From contig NZ_AP022606.1 in NCBI RefSeq assembly GCF_010728725.1, positions 4,774,001 to 4,838,000 on the forward strand: a DNA stretch of 64,000 bases, read 5' to 3'. Numbering within the stretch: position 1 is the first letter of the stretch; every line of letters begins with the position of its first letter. Origin of the DNA: Mycobacterium branderi (lineage in GTDB: Bacteria; Actinomycetota; Actinomycetes; Mycobacteriales; Mycobacteriaceae). The notes beneath the pieces were generated by a model that worked only from the letters and a program-made list of their open reading frames with translations, ran no database searches and was not told the origin of the DNA. Shown piece by piece: positions 42,158-52,384 of the stretch. A program made the translations under genes and the position numbers.

Positions 42158-42712
42158 TTACCAGGTGCTGGTCCGCAGGACGATCTCGGCGGCCAGTTGT
42201 GCAGTGGACTCCTGCGCGTTGCGCCGGCCCAGCAGCTGCACGATGCGGTAATCGCCGTAGACCCAGCGTTGGCTTGCTCGTGCCACGGCCTGGGAGGCCG
42301 GGGTGCTGACCAATGCGGTGGTGTTGATCTCCACGGGTGGACAGTGTGGGTCGCGGATCACCCCGGTCAGATCGGCCACGCGGGGGTGCCCCCGGTCGAT
42401 GGCGATCAGGCCGGTGAAGCGGTCCAGCCTTGTTGCCGCCAGCTCCCACGCCAGCTCGCCGCCGATGCGGTCGCCGACCAGCACACCCCAGTTGATGTCG
42501 AGGACGTCCATGATCCCGACCACCGATTTGGCGGTCAGTCGTTGGTCAGGGCCGATGACGATCGTGCGCAGCGACGCGGTGTGCAGGCGCTCGCACACCG
42601 GGTCATACGCGGCGAGCGCCCGCTGCGCCGCGCCCAACACCACCACGACCGAGCCCTTTTCGGGACCTGCCACATTGACCTCGAGGGGGAATCCGTCGAC
42701 GGTGGTCATCAT
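42158..42712 (-). CDS. Alpha/beta hydrolase-like protein
   Basis: Taking the ATG at 42712 gives 184 aa beginning MMTTVDGFPLEVNVAGPEKG; the frame stays open to 42817 without a better start. The fold shows VVVVLGAAQRALAAYDPVCERL and a GVLVGDRIGGELAWELAAT segment, where the usual G-x-S-x-G nucleophile elbow reads GDRIG. The predicted catalytic serine is therefore absent and the protein may be a non-catalytic relative. Length is short for the family. No clear operon partner; it lies 33 bp upstream of the amidotransferase gene. Confidence 0.65.
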   Translation of the reverse strand: MMTTVDGFPLEVNVAGPEKGSVVVVLGAAQRALAAYDPVCERLHTASLRTIVIGPDQRLTAKSVVGIMDVLDINWGVLVGDRIGGELAWELAATRLDRFTGLIAIDRGHPRVADLTGVIRDPHCPPVEINTTALVSTPASQAVARASQRWVYGDYRIVQLLGRRNAQESTAQLAAEIVLRTSTW

Positions 42713-42888
42713 CGTCGAAGGCACCTGTGCAAGGTAGCGCCAATTGGCCGCTGCGCGGGCGGTTTCTGCACTGTCTCTCAGGCCACTATTAGGTGCGACT
42801 CCACACGTGACGTGCATGAGACGAGCGGGTGTGGCAGCTGAGGTAGCCGTAAACTGCTGGGACAGTTAGGGTTTGACGACGACTACGA

Positions 42889-44388
42889 CTACGCGCGGCC
42901 GGCGAGGAGGGTCGGCCGCGGCGGCGGCCCGCCGTCGAGCAGGCCGGTGACGGCGGCGACGTCGAGATGCGTGTCCAATAGATCGGCCAGCAAGTCCAAT
43001 TGGGCGTCGCGGCGCGCCGTCACATCGATGTCGTCGGCCACCACGAAACCATCCCGGCCCGCGGCGGCGGCCACCAAAGTCAACCATTGTCTGCGGAAGT
43101 CGTCATTGTCGAACACCCCGTGCCAATGGGTGCCGAACACGTGATCGCGGCGATAACCGTGTGGGGATTCGTCCGCGCCGAACCAGGCGGCCTCGTCGCA
43201 CCGGGTCACCCGACCGTGGTGGATCTCGTAGCCGGCCAGTGGGCTCCGCCACCGCCGCAGCACCTTCTCGGCGCCGAACACCACGTCGGCGTCCAGCAGG
43301 CCCAAGCCCTCGACGCGGCCCGACCCGGATTCGACCGGGTCGTCGATCGAGCGGCACAGCATCTGGAAACCGCCGCAGATGCCCAGCACCGGCCGGCCCG
43401 ACGCCGCGTGCGCCGCCACACCGTCGGCCAGCCCCTGCTCGCGCAGCCACCGCAGGTCAGCGACGGTGGCCTTGCTGCCCGGGAGCACGACCACGTCGGC
43501 GTCGGCCAGGTCGGCGGGCTCGGTGACCCAGCGCACCAGCACCCCGGGCTCGCAGCCCAGCGCCTCGACGTCGGTGGAGTTGGAGATCCGCGGCAGCCGG
43601 ACAGCGGCGACTCGCAGCCATTGCCGGCCGCGCGGCGGCTGCGGCACGCCCAGGACCCGGTGGGCCAGCACCGAGACGGAGTCCTCGGCGTCCAGCCACA
43701 ACTCGTCGGCGTACGGCAGCACGCCGTAGGTGGGCCGGCCGGTCAGTTCGGCCAGCTGGTGCAGCCCGGGCTCCAGCAGTGCGGGATCACCGCGGAATTT
43801 GTTGACGACGAACCCGGCGATCAGCGCCTGGTCTTGCGGGTCGAGTATCGCGACGGTGCCGTACAGGTGGGCCAGCAGCCCACCGCGGTCGATGTCACCG
43901 ACCAGGATCACCGGCAGGTTCGCCGCCCGGGCCAGCCCCATGTTGGCCACATCGCTTGCCCGCAGGTTGATCTCGGCCGGCGACCCGGCGCCCTCGCAGA
44001 TTACTGCATCGAATTCTGTTCGCAGGCTTGACAATTCGTCGACGACGATGTCCAACAGCTGCCCGCGGTGCGCCCAGTAGCTCGCCGCGGTGACTGTATC
44101 GGCCACCTGGCCGCGGACCACCAGTTGCGAGGTGGCATCGCTGCCGGGTTTGAGCAGGATCGGGTTGAACCTCACACTGGGCGCCAAGCCCGCCGCGCGG
44201 GCCTGCATCGCCTGCGCGCGGCCGATTTCGCCGCCTTCGACCGTGACCGCGGAGTTGTTCGACATGTTCTGCGCCTTGAACGGGGCGACCCGGATGCCCT
44301 TGCGGGCCAGCAGCCGGCACAGCCCGGCAACCACCATGGACTTGCCGGCGTCCGAGCTGGTGCCGGCAACCAGCAGAGCACCGCTCAC
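42889..44388 (-). CDS. cobQ: Cobyric acid synthase
   Basis: CobQ adds amides at positions b, d, e and g of the corrin ring. The 499-aa protein has the dethiobiotin-synthetase-like N-terminus ([28 protein letters not shown]) and [26 protein letters not shown], and the C-terminal amidotransferase has [12 protein letters not shown] as nucleophile and [10 protein letters not shown]. The GTG start at 44388 is unusual in lying directly after a strong stem-loop (44392-44457) without a good Shine-Dalgarno. In M. tuberculosis cobQ1 is elsewhere (Rv0255c), so this location is different. Confidence 0.93.
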   Translation of the reverse strand: MSGALLVAGTSSDAGKSMVVAGLCRLLARKGIRVAPFKAQNMSNNSAVTVEGGEIGRAQAMQARAAGLAPSVRFNPILLKPGSDATSQLVVRGQVADTVTAASYWAHRGQLLDIVVDELSSLRTEFDAVICEGAGSPAEINLRASDVANMGLARAANLPVILVGDIDRGGLLAHLYGTVAILDPQDQALIAGFVVNKFRGDPALLEPGLHQLAELTGRPTYGVLPYADELWLDAEDSVSVLAHRVLGVPQPPRGRQWLRVAAVRLPRISNSTDVEALGCEPGVLVRWVTEPADLADADVVVLPGSKATVADLRWLREQGLADGVAAHAASGRPVLGICGGFQMLCRSIDDPVESGSGRVEGLGLLDADVVFGAEKVLRRWRSPLAGYEIHHGRVTRCDEAAWFGADESPHGYRRDHVFGTHWHGVFDNDDFRRQWLTLVAAAAGRDGFVVADDIDVTARRDAQLDLLADLLDTHLDVAAVTGLLDGGPPPRPTLLAGRA

Positions 44389-44391
44389 TAT

Positions 44392-44457
44392 GTCGCCGAG
44401 TGTGAATCTGGCGACGCGGGAACGGCGTGTCGCGTCGCCGAATTCACTGTCGGCGAC
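44392..44457. terminator. Long stem-loop between map and cobQ
   Basis: A 17-base arm at 44402-44418 pairs with 44431-44447 at 15 of 17 positions around a 12-base loop. An outer 8-bp stem (GTCGCCGA 44392-44399 with TCGGCGAC 44450-44457) closes it. It lies between the map stop and the cobQ start, so it could stop map transcription or modulate cobQ expression. No T-run follows in either direction. Confidence 0.5.
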
Positions 44458-44458
44458 G

Positions 44459-45316
44459 TCACGGCAGCGTCAGGATGTCCGCGCCGGTGTCGGTGACCAG
44501 CAGCGTGTGCTCGAACTGCGCGGTCCACTTGCGGTCCCTGGTGACCACCGTCCAGCCGTCGTCCCAGATCTCGTAGTCCAGCGCGCCGAGGTTGATCATC
44601 GGCTCGATGGTGAACGTCATCCCCGGCTCGAGGATCGTGGTAACCGACGGCTGGTCGTAGTGCAGCACCACCAGGCCGTTGTGGAACGTAGTGCCGATGC
44701 CGTGGCCGGTGAAATCGCGAACCACGTTGTAGCCGAACCGATTTGCGTACGACTCGATGACCCTGCCGACGACCGACAGCGAGCGGCCCGGCTTGACCGC
44801 CTTGATCGCGCGCATCGTCGCCTCGCGGGTGCGCTCGACGAGCAGCCGGTGCTCTTCGGAGACGTCGCCGGCCAGAAACGTCGCGTTGGTGTCACCGTGC
44901 ACGCCGTCGATGTAGGCGGTGACGTCGATGTTGACGATGTCGCCGTCCTCGATCACCGTCGAGTCCGGGATGCCGTGGCAGATCACCTCGTTCAGCGAGG
45001 TGCAGCAGGACTTCGGAAAGCCCTTGTAGCCCAGCGTCGACGGGTAGGCGCCGTGGTCGACCATGTAGTCGTGGGCGATGCGGTCCAGCTCGTCGGTGGT
45101 CACACCGGGCGCGACGGCCTTGCCCGCTTCGGCCAGGGCGCCGGCGGCGATCTTCCCGGCGACGCGCATCTTCTCGATCACCTCGGGCGTTTGCACCCAC
45201 GGCTCGCTGCCCTCGCGCGCGGTGGGCTTGCCGACGTATTCGGGGCGCGGGATCGACTTGGGCACCGGCCGTGTGGGAGACAGCACGCCGGGAGAAAGCG
45301 CGGTGCGAACAGGCAT
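44459..45316 (-). CDS. mapB: Methionine aminopeptidase, type I (MapB-like)
   Basis: The 285-aa enzyme removes N-terminal methionine from new proteins. The N-terminal 40 residues carry the proline-rich extension typical of the long mycobacterial form ([30 protein letters not shown]). Metal ligands and neighbours are seen in [27 protein letters not shown] (two Asp), [11 protein letters not shown] (His), TIEPMI (Glu) and [10 protein letters not shown] (Glu). Length and position match M. tuberculosis Rv2861c. It precedes cobQ with a stem-loop in between. Confidence 0.95.
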   Translation of the reverse strand: MPVRTALSPGVLSPTRPVPKSIPRPEYVGKPTAREGSEPWVQTPEVIEKMRVAGKIAAGALAEAGKAVAPGVTTDELDRIAHDYMVDHGAYPSTLGYKGFPKSCCTSLNEVICHGIPDSTVIEDGDIVNIDVTAYIDGVHGDTNATFLAGDVSEEHRLLVERTREATMRAIKAVKPGRSLSVVGRVIESYANRFGYNVVRDFTGHGIGTTFHNGLVVLHYDQPSVTTILEPGMTFTIEPMINLGALDYEIWDDGWTVVTRDRKWTAQFEHTLLVTDTGADILTLP

Positions 45317-45388
45317 GTCGTCAGGGTAGCCGTATCAGCGTCGATCGCGAGCGCGGCGGAGCCGGGCGAAGCGGGTCGGCGCGACAAT

Positions 45389-45964
45389 CTAGCGTCGACG
45401 CAGTAACGACCGGCGCGGCCCGCGGATGACCACCGAGCCGCACACCACGCGGCCGGTCAAGACCACGTGCGGCGTGCCCTCGGCGGGCGCGTTCTTGCGG
45501 CGGTCGCTGGCGCTGCCCGCGTAGACCTCGACGTCGTCGATCGAGGCGCTGGCGCCGTCCGGCAAGCGAATCTCGACGCCACCGAACTTCATGTCGAGCT
45601 CGATCACGACGACCGGCCCGGCGAAGCGGGCATGCACGAGGTCCAATTCGCACGACCCCACTCGGCGCACTAGCGCCAGCCGTGTCGGCACGATCCATTC
45701 GCCGTGCCGCTTGAGCGATCCGAGCCAGCCGCGCAGCTCGACCCGGTCGGCTGCCGAGGTGACGATGGCTCCTGGTCCGGGCAAGTCGCCGACGACGCTG
45801 TCCAGCTCGCTGCGGGTCCGGGCGTAGGACACCAGCGACGAGCGTTCCTCGAATTCGCCGATGTCGATCAGCCCGAGCGCGACGGCGTTGTGCAGCCGCC
45901 GCAGCGTGCCGTTGCGGTCGGCGTCCGACACCCGCAGTTCGGTCAGTTCGTCGGGGCGCGTCAT
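45389..45964 (-). CDS. DUF1707 SHOCT-like domain protein
   Basis: The 191-aa protein has the DUF1707 signature at the N-terminus (ELRVSDADRNGTLRRLHNAVALGLIDIGEFEERSSLVSYARTRSELDSVVGDLPG, about residues 9-62). A beta-rich C-terminal domain with LDMKFGGVEIRLPDGASASID and VVCGSVVIRGPRRSLLRRR resembles the LiaF-type domain. No transmembrane helix is visible. Members are common in actinobacteria and may be part of cell-envelope stress sensing, but nothing specific is known to me. It follows the penicillin-binding gene on the same strand with a 29-bp gap. Confidence 0.82.
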   Translation of the reverse strand: MTRPDELTELRVSDADRNGTLRRLHNAVALGLIDIGEFEERSSLVSYARTRSELDSVVGDLPGPGAIVTSAADRVELRGWLGSLKRHGEWIVPTRLALVRRVGSCELDLVHARFAGPVVVIELDMKFGGVEIRLPDGASASIDDVEVYAGSASDRRKNAPAEGTPHVVLTGRVVCGSVVIRGPRRSLLRRR

Positions 45965-45993
45965 AGCGGTACCAATCTACCGCCGCGGGACCG

Positions 45994-47814
45994 TCAGGCC
46001 AGATAGTCGGCGGGCAGCGTCTGGAACATCCGCTTGGTCATCCGCACCGCGTGTTCGGAGCTGCCGCCCCCGACGATCAGGGCCGCGAACGCCATGTCGC
46101 CGCGGTAGCCGGCGAACCAGGAATGCGAGCCGCCGGGAAACTCGGCCTCCCCGGTCTTCCCGAACACCGCGCCGCAGTCGGCGATGTCGGTGGCGGTGCC
46201 GTTGGTGACGACCAGCCGCATCATCGGTCGCAGACCGTCGAGCATCTTCGGGCTGATCGGCGTCGTATCACCTTTGACCGTCGTCGGCCGGCCCTCGATC
46301 AACCGTGGCACAGGGGTTTTCCCGGCGGCCACCGTCGCCGCCACCAGCGCCATGCCGAACGGGCTGGCCAGCACCTTGCCCTGGCCGAAGCCGTCTTCCG
46401 TACGCTCCGCCAGGTCAACGGTCGGCGGCACCGAGCCGGTGACCGTGGTGATGCCGTCGAGCTGGTAGTCCAGCCCGAGCCCGTACCGGATGGCCGCCTG
46501 GTTCAAACCGCGCGGCGGCATCCGGCTGGCCAGCTCGGCGAATGTGGTGTTGCAGGAGCTGGCGAACGCCCGCGACATCGGCACCACCCCGAGGTCGAAT
46601 CCGCCGTAGTTGGGAATGGTGCGATGCCCGATGTCGATCTCGCCGGGGCAGCCCAGCAGCGTGTTGGGGGTGGCCATGTCGCGCTCGATGGCCGCGCCCG
46701 CGGTGACCATCTTGAACGTCGACCCCGGCGGGTAAAGGCCGGTGGTGGCGACCGGCCCGTCGGCGTCGGCGGCGCCGTTCTGCGCGACGGCCAACAGCTC
46801 GCCCGTCGACGGCTTGATCACCACGATCATGGCTTTGCCGGGCTGAGTGTCGACGGCGTGCTGGGCGGCGTCCTGCACGGCGCGGTCCAGGCTGATCGAG
46901 ATCGACGGCGCCGGCGACGGCTCGACCTCGTGGAGCACAGCGACGTCGACGCCGTTCTGGTTGACGCTGACCACCCGCCAGCCGGCCTCGCCGTCGAGCT
47001 GGTCGACCACCGCCTTTTTCACCTCGTTGATCAGGGCCGGGGCGAAATGGTCGTCGGTGGGCAGCAGTTCGGCCCGCGGGGTGATGACCACGCCGGGCAG
47101 CTGGCCGATCGCGGGCGCGACGTTGTTGTTGTCGTCGACGCGCAGCGTGATCAGGTCCAGCGGTGTGGGCGACGAACTGGCCTGCTCGGCCAGTTGCTGC
47201 GGGTCGTTCAGCGCGTCGTCGAAGGGGTGCAGCGCGTCGACGACGGCGCGGGCCGTGGCGATCAGGTTCGGCCCGGCCCGGGTGGCGTCCAGCGTGTAGT
47301 GGTAGAGGTAGCCGGGCGCCAGCACGTCGGTGCCGCCGACTTCGTTGACCGAGGCCCGCCGCGGCGGGTCGGCCCGCAGCGCAAACGTCTGATGCTCGCC
47401 GAGCCGCGGGTGCAGGTCGGTGGTGCTCCAGCGAACCAGCCAGCGGCCCTCGTCGCGGGCCATCTTCAGCTGTCCCTCGTAGACCCAGGTACGGTTCTTG
47501 GGCAGATGCCAGGTGTAGCGGTAGGCGACGGTGCCGGTGTCCTCGGTGTAGCGCGAGCCGAGGATTTCGGCGTCGAGGTGGGTGGCCTGCAAGCCGGACC
47601 ACGCGGCGTTGAGCGCTTCGCGGGCATCGCTCGGGTCGTCGCTGAGTTCCGCGGCGGCGGCGGTGTCGCCGGTGGACAGCGCGGCGAAGAACCGCTGCGC
47701 CGCCGGGGCAGGGCCGTCCGGCCGCGGCGTGCAGGCGGGCAAGGCGACGGCCGCGAGCAGCAGCAAGCATGCGGCCTGTGATGCCACAGTTGTTTTTGTT
47801 GCCATCGAGGCCAA
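45994..47814 (-). CDS. Penicillin-binding lipoprotein (class B transpeptidase, Rv2864c-like)
   Basis: The 606-aa protein begins with a signal peptide ending in ALPAC (lipid-modified C28). An NTF2-like MecA-type domain (about 35-150) follows, with a dimerisation/pedestal region before the transpeptidase domain. The active-site motifs are STFK (S365-K368), SCN (S420-N422) and KTG (K552-G554). It cross-links peptidoglycan stem peptides at the outer membrane face. The M. tuberculosis equivalent is Rv2864c. The alternative ATG four codons in would shift the start slightly. Confidence 0.93.
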   Translation of the reverse strand: MASMATKTTVASQAACLLLLAAVALPACTPRPDGPAPAAQRFFAALSTGDTAAAAELSDDPSDAREALNAAWSGLQATHLDAEILGSRYTEDTGTVAYRYTWHLPKNRTWVYEGQLKMARDEGRWLVRWSTTDLHPRLGEHQTFALRADPPRRASVNEVGGTDVLAPGYLYHYTLDATRAGPNLIATARAVVDALHPFDDALNDPQQLAEQASSSPTPLDLITLRVDDNNNVAPAIGQLPGVVITPRAELLPTDDHFAPALINEVKKAVVDQLDGEAGWRVVSVNQNGVDVAVLHEVEPSPAPSISISLDRAVQDAAQHAVDTQPGKAMIVVIKPSTGELLAVAQNGAADADGPVATTGLYPPGSTFKMVTAGAAIERDMATPNTLLGCPGEIDIGHRTIPNYGGFDLGVVPMSRAFASSCNTTFAELASRMPPRGLNQAAIRYGLGLDYQLDGITTVTGSVPPTVDLAERTEDGFGQGKVLASPFGMALVAATVAAGKTPVPRLIEGRPTTVKGDTTPISPKMLDGLRPMMRLVVTNGTATDIADCGAVFGKTGEAEFPGGSHSWFAGYRGDMAFAALIVGGGSSEHAVRMTKRMFQTLPADYLA

Positions 47815-47854
47815 TGTTACGAATTGCTAACGCGTATCGGGCGAAGGCGCACCG

Positions 47855-47907
47855 AGCCTGTAGTTACGGTGCTGCTTCCTCGCACTTTTGCGCCCTAGTT
47901 ACAGGCT
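47855..47907. terminator. Inverted repeat downstream of a GNAT gene
   Basis: AGCCTGTA at 47855-47862 pairs with TACAGGCT at 47900-47907, leaving a 37-base loop with a TAGTTAC repeated on both sides. It lies in the 117-bp gap between the GNAT stop (47932) and the PBP start (47814) on the minus strand. No T-run; weak candidate. Confidence 0.3.
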
Positions 47908-47931
47908 GGGCGCAGCTGACTCCCCGGGACC

Positions 47932-48786
47932 TCAGTCGAGCAGCACCGTCGCGAAGCTGCCCACTTCGCTGAAGCCGACGCGCGAGTACGCGGCGCGGGC
48001 CACGGTATTGAAGCTGTTGACGTACAGGCTGGCGATTCGTCCGGTGCCGACGATCACCGCCGCCAGCGTCGCGGTGCCTGCGGTTCCCAGACCCTGGCCG
48101 CGACGATCCGGATGCACCCACACACCCTGGATCTGACCAACGGCCGGCGACTGCGACCCGACTTCGGCTTTGAAGACGACCTGACCGTGCTCGAAGCGGG
48201 CCCATGCCCGGCCCTGGGTGATCAGGTTGGCCACCCGGCGGCGGTAGCCGCGGCCGCCGTCGCCCAGCCGCGGATCCACCCCGACCTCGCCGATGAACAT
48301 GTCGACGGCGGCCACCAGGTAGGCGTCGATTTCGGTGAGCTTGACCTGGCGCACCTCGGGGTCGATCGCGCAGTCAGGCATGCGGCCCAGCGCCATCAGC
48401 GGCTGATGCTCCCGTACGTCGCGGGCCGGGCCCCAGGCCGACTCCAGCCGCCGCCACATCGGCATCACCAGTTCGGCTCGGCCCACCAGCGACGAGCACC
48501 GCCGCGACCCGCTCATCGCCTCGTCCGCGAAGGCAATCAAGTCGTCCGGCCCGCCGCGCAGCGGAATCAGGTTTGGCCCTGCGTAGCAAAGGGATTCGTC
48601 GGCGCCACGCCGGGTCCACAGTTCGCCGCCGATCGCCGACGGCTCGATGCCGTGGTCGGCGACCCGGGCGGCGACCATGCACGACCCGACGGGGTCGTGG
48701 TCGAGTACGCGGCGCACCGCCGCGACGTCCCGCACCACCGACACCCGTCGCTGGTCGACCAAGCGATGGATGGGCGGAGCCGACAT
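47932..48786 (-). CDS. DUF4081/GNAT acetyltransferase (Rv2867c-like)
   Basis: The 284-aa protein has an N-terminal DUF4081-type domain (about 1-130, with a GSCMVAARV segment and GRAELVMPMW) and a C-terminal GNAT domain (about 140-284). The acetyl-CoA-binding loop is QGVWVHPDRRGQGLGTAGTATLAAV, and LYVNSFNTVARAAYSRVGFSEVGSFATVLL completes the fold. It is likely to acetylate a protein or small molecule, but the substrate is unknown. It is encoded just downstream of ispG on the minus strand, 30 bp away. The M. tuberculosis equivalent is Rv2867c. Confidence 0.87.
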   Translation of the reverse strand: MSAPPIHRLVDQRRVSVVRDVAAVRRVLDHDPVGSCMVAARVADHGIEPSAIGGELWTRRGADESLCYAGPNLIPLRGGPDDLIAFADEAMSGSRRCSSLVGRAELVMPMWRRLESAWGPARDVREHQPLMALGRMPDCAIDPEVRQVKLTEIDAYLVAAVDMFIGEVGVDPRLGDGGRGYRRRVANLITQGRAWARFEHGQVVFKAEVGSQSPAVGQIQGVWVHPDRRGQGLGTAGTATLAAVIVGTGRIASLYVNSFNTVARAAYSRVGFSEVGSFATVLLD

Positions 48787-48816
48787 CGTGACTCTTTCTG
48801 CGAAAGCGGGCGTCCC

Positions 48817-49962
48817 TCAGCTTACGGTCACAACGGGCGAACCGCTCGCAGTACCTTGCTCACCGGCGAGCCGCATGGCCTCTTCGATCAGCGTCTCGAC
48901 GATCTGCGCCTCGGGCACCGTCTTGATCACCTCGCCGCGCACGAAGATCTGGCCCTTGCCGTTGCCCGACGCCACCCCGAGGTCGGCTTCGCGGGCCTCC
49001 CCCGGGCCGTTGACGACGCAACCCATCACCGCCACCCGCAGCGGCACCTCCAGGCCGTCCAGACCGGCGCTGACCTCGTTGGCCAGGGTGTAGACGTCGA
49101 CTTGAGCCCGACCGCAGGACGGGCAGGACACAATCTCCAGCGAGCGGGGCCGCAGGTTCAGCGATTCCAGGATCTGGTTGCCGACCTTGACCTCTTCGAC
49201 CGGCGGCGCCGACAGCGACACCCGGATGGTGTCGCCGATGCCCTTTGACAACAACGCGCCGAACGCGACGGCCGACTTGATGGTGCCCTGAAACGCCGGC
49301 CCAGCCTCGGTGACCCCGAGGTGCAGGGGGTAGTCGCACTGCGCGGCCAGCTGCTCGTAGGCCGCGACCATGACGACGGGGTCGCTGTGCTTGACGCTGA
49401 TCTTGATGTTGCCGAAGCCGTGCTCTTCGAACAGCGACGCCTCCCACAACGCGGACTCCACCAGCGCTTCGGGCGTGGCCTTGCCGTACTTGGCCATGAA
49501 CCGCTTGTCCAGCGAGCCTGCGTTGACACCGATGCGGATCGGAATCCCCGCCGCCGCAGCGGCTTTGGCGACCTCGGCGACGCGGCCGTCGAATTCTTTG
49601 ATGTTGCCGGGGTTTACCCGCACCGCGGCGCAGCCAGCGTCGATCGCGGCGAAGATGTACTTGGGCTGGAAGTGAATATCGGCGATCACCGGAATCTGGC
49701 TGTGCCGGGCGATTTCGGCCAGCGCGTCGGCGTCCTCCTGGCGCGGGCAGGCCACCCGGACGATGTCGCAGCCGGCGGCGGTCAGCTCGGCGATCTGCTG
49801 CAGCGTGGCGTTGACGTCGTGGGTTTTGGTGGTGGTCATCGACTGCACGGCGATCGGATGGTCGCTGCCGATGCCGACGTCGCCGACCATCAGCTGGCGG
49901 GTCTTGCGCCGTGGCGCCAAGGTGGGCGCCGGCGGTTCCGGCATGCCCAGACCGATAGTCAT
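48817..49962 (-). CDS. ispG: 4-hydroxy-3-methylbut-2-enyl diphosphate synthase (flavodoxin/ferredoxin)
   Basis: IspG (GcpE) is a [4Fe-4S] enzyme of the non-mevalonate isoprenoid pathway. The 381-aa protein begins [32 protein letters not shown] and shows [57 protein letters not shown] and the cluster region [39 protein letters not shown] then closes the cysteine set. It forms an isoprenoid/regulated-proteolysis run with rip1 and dxr. Its ATG is directly preceded by a MIRU copy (49963-50008) that provides the ribosome-binding site. Confidence 0.95.
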   Translation of the reverse strand: MTIGLGMPEPPAPTLAPRRKTRQLMVGDVGIGSDHPIAVQSMTTTKTHDVNATLQQIAELTAAGCDIVRVACPRQEDADALAEIARHSQIPVIADIHFQPKYIFAAIDAGCAAVRVNPGNIKEFDGRVAEVAKAAAAAGIPIRIGVNAGSLDKRFMAKYGKATPEALVESALWEASLFEEHGFGNIKISVKHSDPVVMVAAYEQLAAQCDYPLHLGVTEAGPAFQGTIKSAVAFGALLSKGIGDTIRVSLSAPPVEEVKVGNQILESLNLRPRSLEIVSCPSCGRAQVDVYTLANEVSAGLDGLEVPLRVAVMGCVVNGPGEAREADLGVASGNGKGQIFVRGEVIKTVPEAQIVETLIEEAMRLAGEQGTASGSPVVTVS

Positions 49963-50008
49963 GCGCCGCTCCTCCTCATCGCTTCGCTCTGCATCGTCGT
50001 CGGCGCGC
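49963..50008 (-). repeat. MIRU-type intercistronic repeat, copy 2 (rip1-ispG)
   Basis: Same 46-bp core as the copies at 2321 and 57987, minus-strand orientation (GCCGACGACGATGCAGAG ... GAGGAGGAG ... GCGGCGC). It starts 14 bases after the rip1 stop and ends at the ispG ATG. Here the core has CGTCGTC where copy 1 has CGTCGCC. Confidence 0.85.
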
Positions 50009-50021
50009 AGTCATGAATCTC

Positions 50022-51230
50022 CTACTGGAACAACCTGATCGGGTTGACCAGGTCGGCGGTCACGGTCAGCAGCATGTAGCCGACCACCACGACCAGGATG
50101 ACGTAGGTGGCGGGCATCAGCTTGAGGTAGTTGACGGGCGCCGCGGCGACCATGCCGCGCGCCGACCGGATCATGTTGCGGATCTTCTCGTACACGGCGA
50201 TCGCGATGTGCCCGCCGTCGAAGGGCAGCAGCGGGACCAGGTTGATGGCGCCCAGCACGAAGTTCAGCTGAGCCAAAAAGAACCAGAACGCCACCCACAG
50301 CCCGTGGTCGACCGTGTCGCCGCCGATGATGCTGGCGCCGACGACGCTGATCGGGGTTTCGGGGTCGCGTTCTCCGCCGCTGATCGAATGCACCAGCGCG
50401 CCGACTTTGGTGGGAATCTTGGCCAGCGACTTGCCCAGCTCCACAGACAGGTCGCCGGTGAACGTGAACGTGGCGGGCACCGCCGTAAGCACGTTGTAGC
50501 GCGTCGGCCCGGACAGCGCACTGCTGCTGATGCCGATGGCGCCGACGGTGGATGCGGCGTCGGCGTGCTGGGATGTGAACCGCTTTGTCTGCGTGACGTT
50601 CACGGTCAAGTCGAGCCGGCGCCCGTCGCGCTCCACCACCACCGGCGTGGGCCCGCTGCGCGGCTGCACGGCGGCCTGCACGTCCGCGAAGCTGCGCACG
50701 TCCTTGCCGGCCACCTTGACGATCACGTCGCCGGGCTTGATCCCGGCGATGGCCGCCGGCCCCGGACCGGTGCACTGGCCGAGCTCACCCTTGCTGACTT
50801 CCGGTGCCACACAAGCGGTTCCGCCTACGACGGCGCGGGTGTCGGGGTGTAGGTTCGGCAGCCCCCAGACGACGGCGATGGCGTAGATCAGCACCAGGCC
50901 GATCAAAAAGTTCATCCCCGGCCCGGCCAGCAGCACCGCGGTGCGCTTCCAGGTCTTCTGCTTGTACATCGCACGGTCACGTTCGTCGGGCCGCAGTTCC
51001 TCGACGGCCGTCATCCCGGCGATGTCGCAGAACCCGCCGGCGGGCACAGCCTTCAGGCCGTATTCGGTTTCGCCGCGCCGCGTCGACCACAGCGTCGGGC
51101 CGAAGCCGACGAAGTAGCGGCGCACCTTCATCCCGGTGGCGCGCGCGACCCACATGTGGCCGCACTCGTGCAGCGCCACCGAGATCAGGATGGCGAGCGC
51201 AAATGCCACGATGCCGACAACGAACATCAT
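50022..51230 (-). CDS. rip1: Site-2 metalloprotease Rip1 (M50 family)
   Basis: Rip1 is the intramembrane zinc protease that cleaves anti-sigma factors and controls lipid and stress responses. The ATG at 51230 gives 402 aa ([27 protein letters not shown]), matching M. tuberculosis Rip1 (404 aa). The zinc motif is HECGH at 21-25, and the second metal site is [17 protein letters not shown] near residue 325. A PDZ domain lies between (about 125-205, [16 protein letters not shown]). The start overlaps the dxr stop by four bases, so the two are coupled. Confidence 0.94.
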   Translation of the reverse strand: MMFVVGIVAFALAILISVALHECGHMWVARATGMKVRRYFVGFGPTLWSTRRGETEYGLKAVPAGGFCDIAGMTAVEELRPDERDRAMYKQKTWKRTAVLLAGPGMNFLIGLVLIYAIAVVWGLPNLHPDTRAVVGGTACVAPEVSKGELGQCTGPGPAAIAGIKPGDVIVKVAGKDVRSFADVQAAVQPRSGPTPVVVERDGRRLDLTVNVTQTKRFTSQHADAASTVGAIGISSSALSGPTRYNVLTAVPATFTFTGDLSVELGKSLAKIPTKVGALVHSISGGERDPETPISVVGASIIGGDTVDHGLWVAFWFFLAQLNFVLGAINLVPLLPFDGGHIAIAVYEKIRNMIRSARGMVAAAPVNYLKLMPATYVILVVVVGYMLLTVTADLVNPIRLFQ

Positions 51231-52384
51231 CGAGTGGGTATGACCTCCTGTGTGACCGCGCGCCGCGCCACCTGACGGGCCCAGCGCTGCGCGTCGAGTA
51301 CGTCTTCCACGGTAGCGGGTAAAACCGACCATTGGTCGGCGGCGCTCAGCACCTCGGCGATCGTGCGCACGATCGCGGGGAACTTGATCCGTCCCGCCAG
51401 GAACGCCGCGGCCGCTTCTTCGTTGGCGGCGTTGTAGACGGCGGTCATGCAGCCGCCGGTCCGACCGGCCTGCCGGGCAAGCTCGACGGCCGGAAACACC
51501 GCGGTGTCCAGCGGCTCGAACTCCCAGCTCGACGCGGTGGTGAAGTCGCAGGCGGCCGCGGCGCCGGGCACCCGGTCCGGCCAGCCCAAGGCCAGCGCGA
51601 TCGGCAGTTTCATGTCCGGCGGGCTGGCCTGGGCGATCGTCGAGCCGTCGGTGAAAGTGACCATCGAGTGCACGATCGACTGCGGGTGCACGACGACGTC
51701 GATGCGCTCATAACCGACGCCGAACAGCAGGTGGGTCTCGATGAGCTCGAGGCCCTTATTGACCAGCGACGCCGAGTTCAGCGTGTTCATCGGGCCCATC
51801 GACCAGGTCGGGTGGGCGCCGGCCTGTTCGGGGGTGACGTGTTCGAGCTGGGCTGCCGACCAGCCGCGGAACGGGCCGCCGGAGGCGGTGAGCACGATCT
51901 TGGCGACCTCGTGCGGGGCGCCGCTGCGCAGGCATTGCGCCATTGCGGAGTGCTCGGAGTCGACGGGCACGATCTGGCCGGGTTTGGCCGCCCGCAGCAC
52001 CAGCGGCCCGCCGGCGACCAGCGACTCCTTGTTGGCCAGCGCCAGCCGGGCGCCGGTCGCCAGCGCGGCGAGCGTCGGCCGCAGACCCAGCGCCCCCACC
52101 AGCGCGTTGAGCACGACGTCGGCCTCGGTGTTCTCGATCAGCCGGGTGACGGCGTCGGGGCCGCGGTAGGTGACCTCGTCAATGGCCGCGGCGTCGTCGG
52201 CGACGGCCACGTTCGTCACCCCGGTCTCGGCGCGCTGCCGGGCAAGCAGGTCGGGGTTGGCCCCGCCGGCGGCCAGCCCGACCAGCTCAAAGCGGTCCGG
52301 GTTGGCGGCGATGACTTCCAGTGCCTGGGTCCCGATCGAGCCGGTGCTGCCCAGCACCAGGACGCGCAGCCGGTCGGTTGTCAC
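51227..52384 (-). CDS. dxr: 1-deoxy-D-xylulose 5-phosphate reductoisomerase
   Basis: Dxr makes 2-C-methyl-D-erythritol 4-phosphate, the first committed step of the non-mevalonate pathway, so it shares a pathway with ispG two genes on. The 385-aa protein has the NADPH fold [18 protein letters not shown] near residue 10. [20 protein letters not shown] and [11 protein letters not shown] form the substrate and metal region, and [20 protein letters not shown] is the conserved late segment. The GTG start at 52384. In M. tuberculosis the next genes are the dipZ/mpt70 region; here the neighbour is DUF2631. Confidence 0.96.
   Translation of the reverse strand: MTTDRLRVLVLGSTGSIGTQALEVIAANPDRFELVGLAAGGANPDLLARQRAETGVTNVAVADDAAAIDEVTYRGPDAVTRLIENTEADVVLNALVGALGLRPTLAALATGARLALANKESLVAGGPLVLRAAKPGQIVPVDSEHSAMAQCLRSGAPHEVAKIVLTASGGPFRGWSAAQLEHVTPEQAGAHPTWSMGPMNTLNSASLVNKGLELIETHLLFGVGYERIDVVVHPQSIVHSMVTFTDGSTIAQASPPDMKLPIALALGWPDRVPGAAAACDFTTASSWEFEPLDTAVFPAVELARQAGRTGGCMTAVYNAANEEAAAAFLAGRIKFPAIVRTIAEVLSAADQWSVLPATVEDVLDAQRWARQVARRAVTQEVIPTR

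Noticed and set aside
44392..44457. Cobalamin riboswitch before cobQ
   Set aside because: The structure is 66 bases, a simple nested hairpin, and lacks the conserved B12-box-type elements, which need about 200 bases.
46051..47781. 576-codon open frame antisense to the penicillin-binding lipoprotein gene
   Set aside because: Glycine/arginine/histidine-rich translation without motifs, opposite a gene with all three transpeptidase motifs.
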